This document shows, piece after piece, positions 62,860 to 64,000 of a stretch of 64,000 nt of DNA. Under the pieces are notes generated by a model. The model did no database searches. It was not told the origin of the DNA and worked only from the letters and a program-made list of their open reading frames with translations. This DNA comes from Paenibacillus sp. AN1007 (lineage in GTDB: Bacteria > Bacillota > Bacilli > Paenibacillales > Paenibacillaceae): the NCBI RefSeq assembly GCF_040702995.1, contig NZ_CP159992.1, positions 3,621,501 through 3,685,500 on the forward strand. The letters run 5' to 3'. Each line of letters begins with the position of its first letter. Positions within the stretch are counted from its first letter, which is position 1. The translations under genes and the position numbers were made by a program.

Positions 62860-63999
62860 ATGAAAGCCGTAACGTTCCAGGGCATCAAGGATATTCAAGT
62901 GAAACAGGTCGAGGATCCGGCACTGCAGCAGAAGGATGATATTATCGTTCGTATTACTTCAACCGCAATCTGTGGATCGGATTTGCATATTTATCAGGGA
63001 GCGCTGCCTGCCGCCAAAGACTATGTCATCGGTCATGAACCGATGGGCATTGTGGAAGAGGTTGGACCTGAGGTTACACGGGTGAAAAAAGGAGACCGGG
63101 TCGTACTGCCTTTTAATATTGCCTGCGGGCAGTGCTTCTATTGTAATCATGATATGGAGAGCCAGTGTGACCATTCCAATAGAAATCCTGATATTCACAC
63201 TGGAGGCTATTTTGGTTTCACCGAGCGATACGGTGGCCACCCCGGCGGACAGGCCGAACTGCTGCGTGTGCCTTACGGCAACTTCACCCCCTTTGTCATT
63301 CCGGAGTCCTGCGAGCTGCAGGATGAGGCACTGCTGTTTCTATCCGACGTACTGCCAACGGCATACTGGAGCGTCGAAAATGCTGGCGTGAAGCCAGGAG
63401 ATACGGTCACTGTGCTTGGGAGCGGCCCGATTGGGCTGATGACGCAGAAGTTCGCCTGGATGAAGGGTGCCAAACGGGTGATCGCCGTTGATCGTCTGCC
63501 CTATCGACTGGAGAAGGCCAAGCGAATGAATGATGCAGAGGTCTTTAACTTTGAAGAGTACGACGATATGGGCGAGCACATCCGCGAGATGACCCAGGGT
63601 GGAACAGATATTGTCATTGACTGTGTAGGCATGGATGGCAAAAAAACGATGCTGGAAGAGATCGGCCAGAAGCTGAAACTACATGGCGGGGCGCTGAGTG
63701 CCATCGAAATCGGCATGAAAGCAGTACGCAAGTTTGGAACGATCCAGCTTACAGGGGTGTACGGCTCTTCCTACAATATGTTCCCTCTGGGAAATCTGTT
63801 TGAACGCAATATCAACATCAAAATGGGACAAGCTCCTGTTATTCATTACATGCCTGAACTGTTCCGCAAAATTACAGCAGGAGAATTTGACCCAACCGAA
63901 ATTATTTCACACCGCTTATCCCTGGATAACGCAAGCGAAGCTTACCGAATCTTTAACGATCACGAAGATGAATGCACCAAGGTAATTTTAAAACCTTGA
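62860..63999 (+). CDS. Zinc-dependent alcohol/formaldehyde dehydrogenase-like protein
   Basis: Medium-chain dehydrogenase of 379 residues. Catalytic zinc ligands are Cys38 in CGSDLH and the GHE motif; the structural zinc site is CGQCFYC...C. The cofactor loop is VLGSGPIGL. The family resembles glutathione-independent formaldehyde dehydrogenases and threonine-dehydrogenase-like enzymes of Bacillales. ATG 62860 has AAGGAGG 9 bases upstream; ATG 62854 is too close. It follows the bicupin gene by 79 bases, with TGA ending at the window edge. The substrate is not determined by sequence. Confidence 0.93.
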   Translation: MKAVTFQGIKDIQVKQVEDPALQQKDDIIVRITSTAICGSDLHIYQGALPAAKDYVIGHEPMGIVEEVGPEVTRVKKGDRVVLPFNIACGQCFYCNHDMESQCDHSNRNPDIHTGGYFGFTERYGGHPGGQAELLRVPYGNFTPFVIPESCELQDEALLFLSDVLPTAYWSVENAGVKPGDTVTVLGSGPIGLMTQKFAWMKGAKRVIAVDRLPYRLEKAKRMNDAEVFNFEEYDDMGEHIREMTQGGTDIVIDCVGMDGKKTMLEEIGQKLKLHGGALSAIEIGMKAVRKFGTIQLTGVYGSSYNMFPLGNLFERNINIKMGQAPVIHYMPELFRKITAGEFDPTEIISHRLSLDNASEAYRIFNDHEDECTKVILKP

Positions 64000-64000
64000 T

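Overview
The window reads as a chromosomal segment of a Firmicute of the order Bacillales, most likely a Paenibacillus. The gene repertoire points that way: a hemE-hemH-hemY cluster, YtpB-type terpene synthase, YitT, YesL, YtxH, YutE, YuzB, LtaS-type sulfatase, ABC-F, and strong Shine-Dalgarno sites with frequent TTG and GTG starts. I see no insertion sequence, integrase, prophage block or CRISPR array. Gene order is a mosaic of short operons on both strands separated by clear intrinsic terminators.

Layout. 0-9.9 kb: ammonium transporter (partial at the left edge, with a GlnR/TnrA-type box), MerR regulator and zinc metallopeptidase, GltC-like LysR regulator, rhomboid protease, thiol peroxidase, DUF1499-like gene, a probable 6S RNA, YesL-like membrane protein, DEAD-box helicase, YitT protein. 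10-23 kb: secreted glycosyl-hydrolase-like protein, MATE exporter, phosphofructokinase, terpene synthase, two more transporters, cold-shock protein, PepF with two apparent starts (exported and cytosolic), LapA-like protein, M42 peptidase. 23-35 kb: coiled-coil protein, ABC-F ATPase, DUF92-TetR pair, CapA-GDPD-FAH operon, hemE-hemH-hemY operon. 35-45 kb: MFS exporter, cytochrome P450, secreted asparaginase with a second GlnR/TnrA-type box, O-methyltransferase, rRNA methyltransferase, lipoteichoic-acid-synthase-like sulfatase, cytidine-deaminase-like protein, DsbA/FrnE-like protein. 45.2-45.7 kb: a non-coding stretch packed with inverted and direct repeats. 45.7-54.5 kb: aldo/keto reductase, several small conserved Bacillales proteins, LysM-M14 peptidase, glutamate racemase, YtxH, DUF4261-like, HEPN-like YutE, Dabb protein, orphan holin. 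54.6-64 kb: tandem-HTH protein behind a structured leader, tRNA-Leu(CAG), diguanylate cyclase, spermidine-synthase-like protein, LysR and MerR regulators, SDR oxidoreductase, oxalate-decarboxylase-like bicupin and a zinc alcohol dehydrogenase.

How the parts work together. Two nitrogen-acquisition genes (amt and the secreted asparaginase) share a 17-bp TGTNA-N7-TNACA box in their promoter regions, suggesting a common nitrogen regulator. At 60.4 kb a MerR gene and an SDR gene are divergent; each has a promoter with a 19-bp spacer filled by the same dyad, a self-contained MerR switch. The bicupin next to it has a changed active-site lid (Ser-Asp-Leu-Asn where B. subtilis OxdC has Ser-Glu-Asn-Ser), so its chemistry may not be simple oxalate decarboxylation. 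At 48 kb an A-type (HesB/IscA) fold protein has histidines where the cluster-binding cysteines should be, in an operon with a YuzB-type cysteine protein. These, the tandem-HTH protein with its leader and the repeat block at 45.4 kb are the least explained parts of the window.
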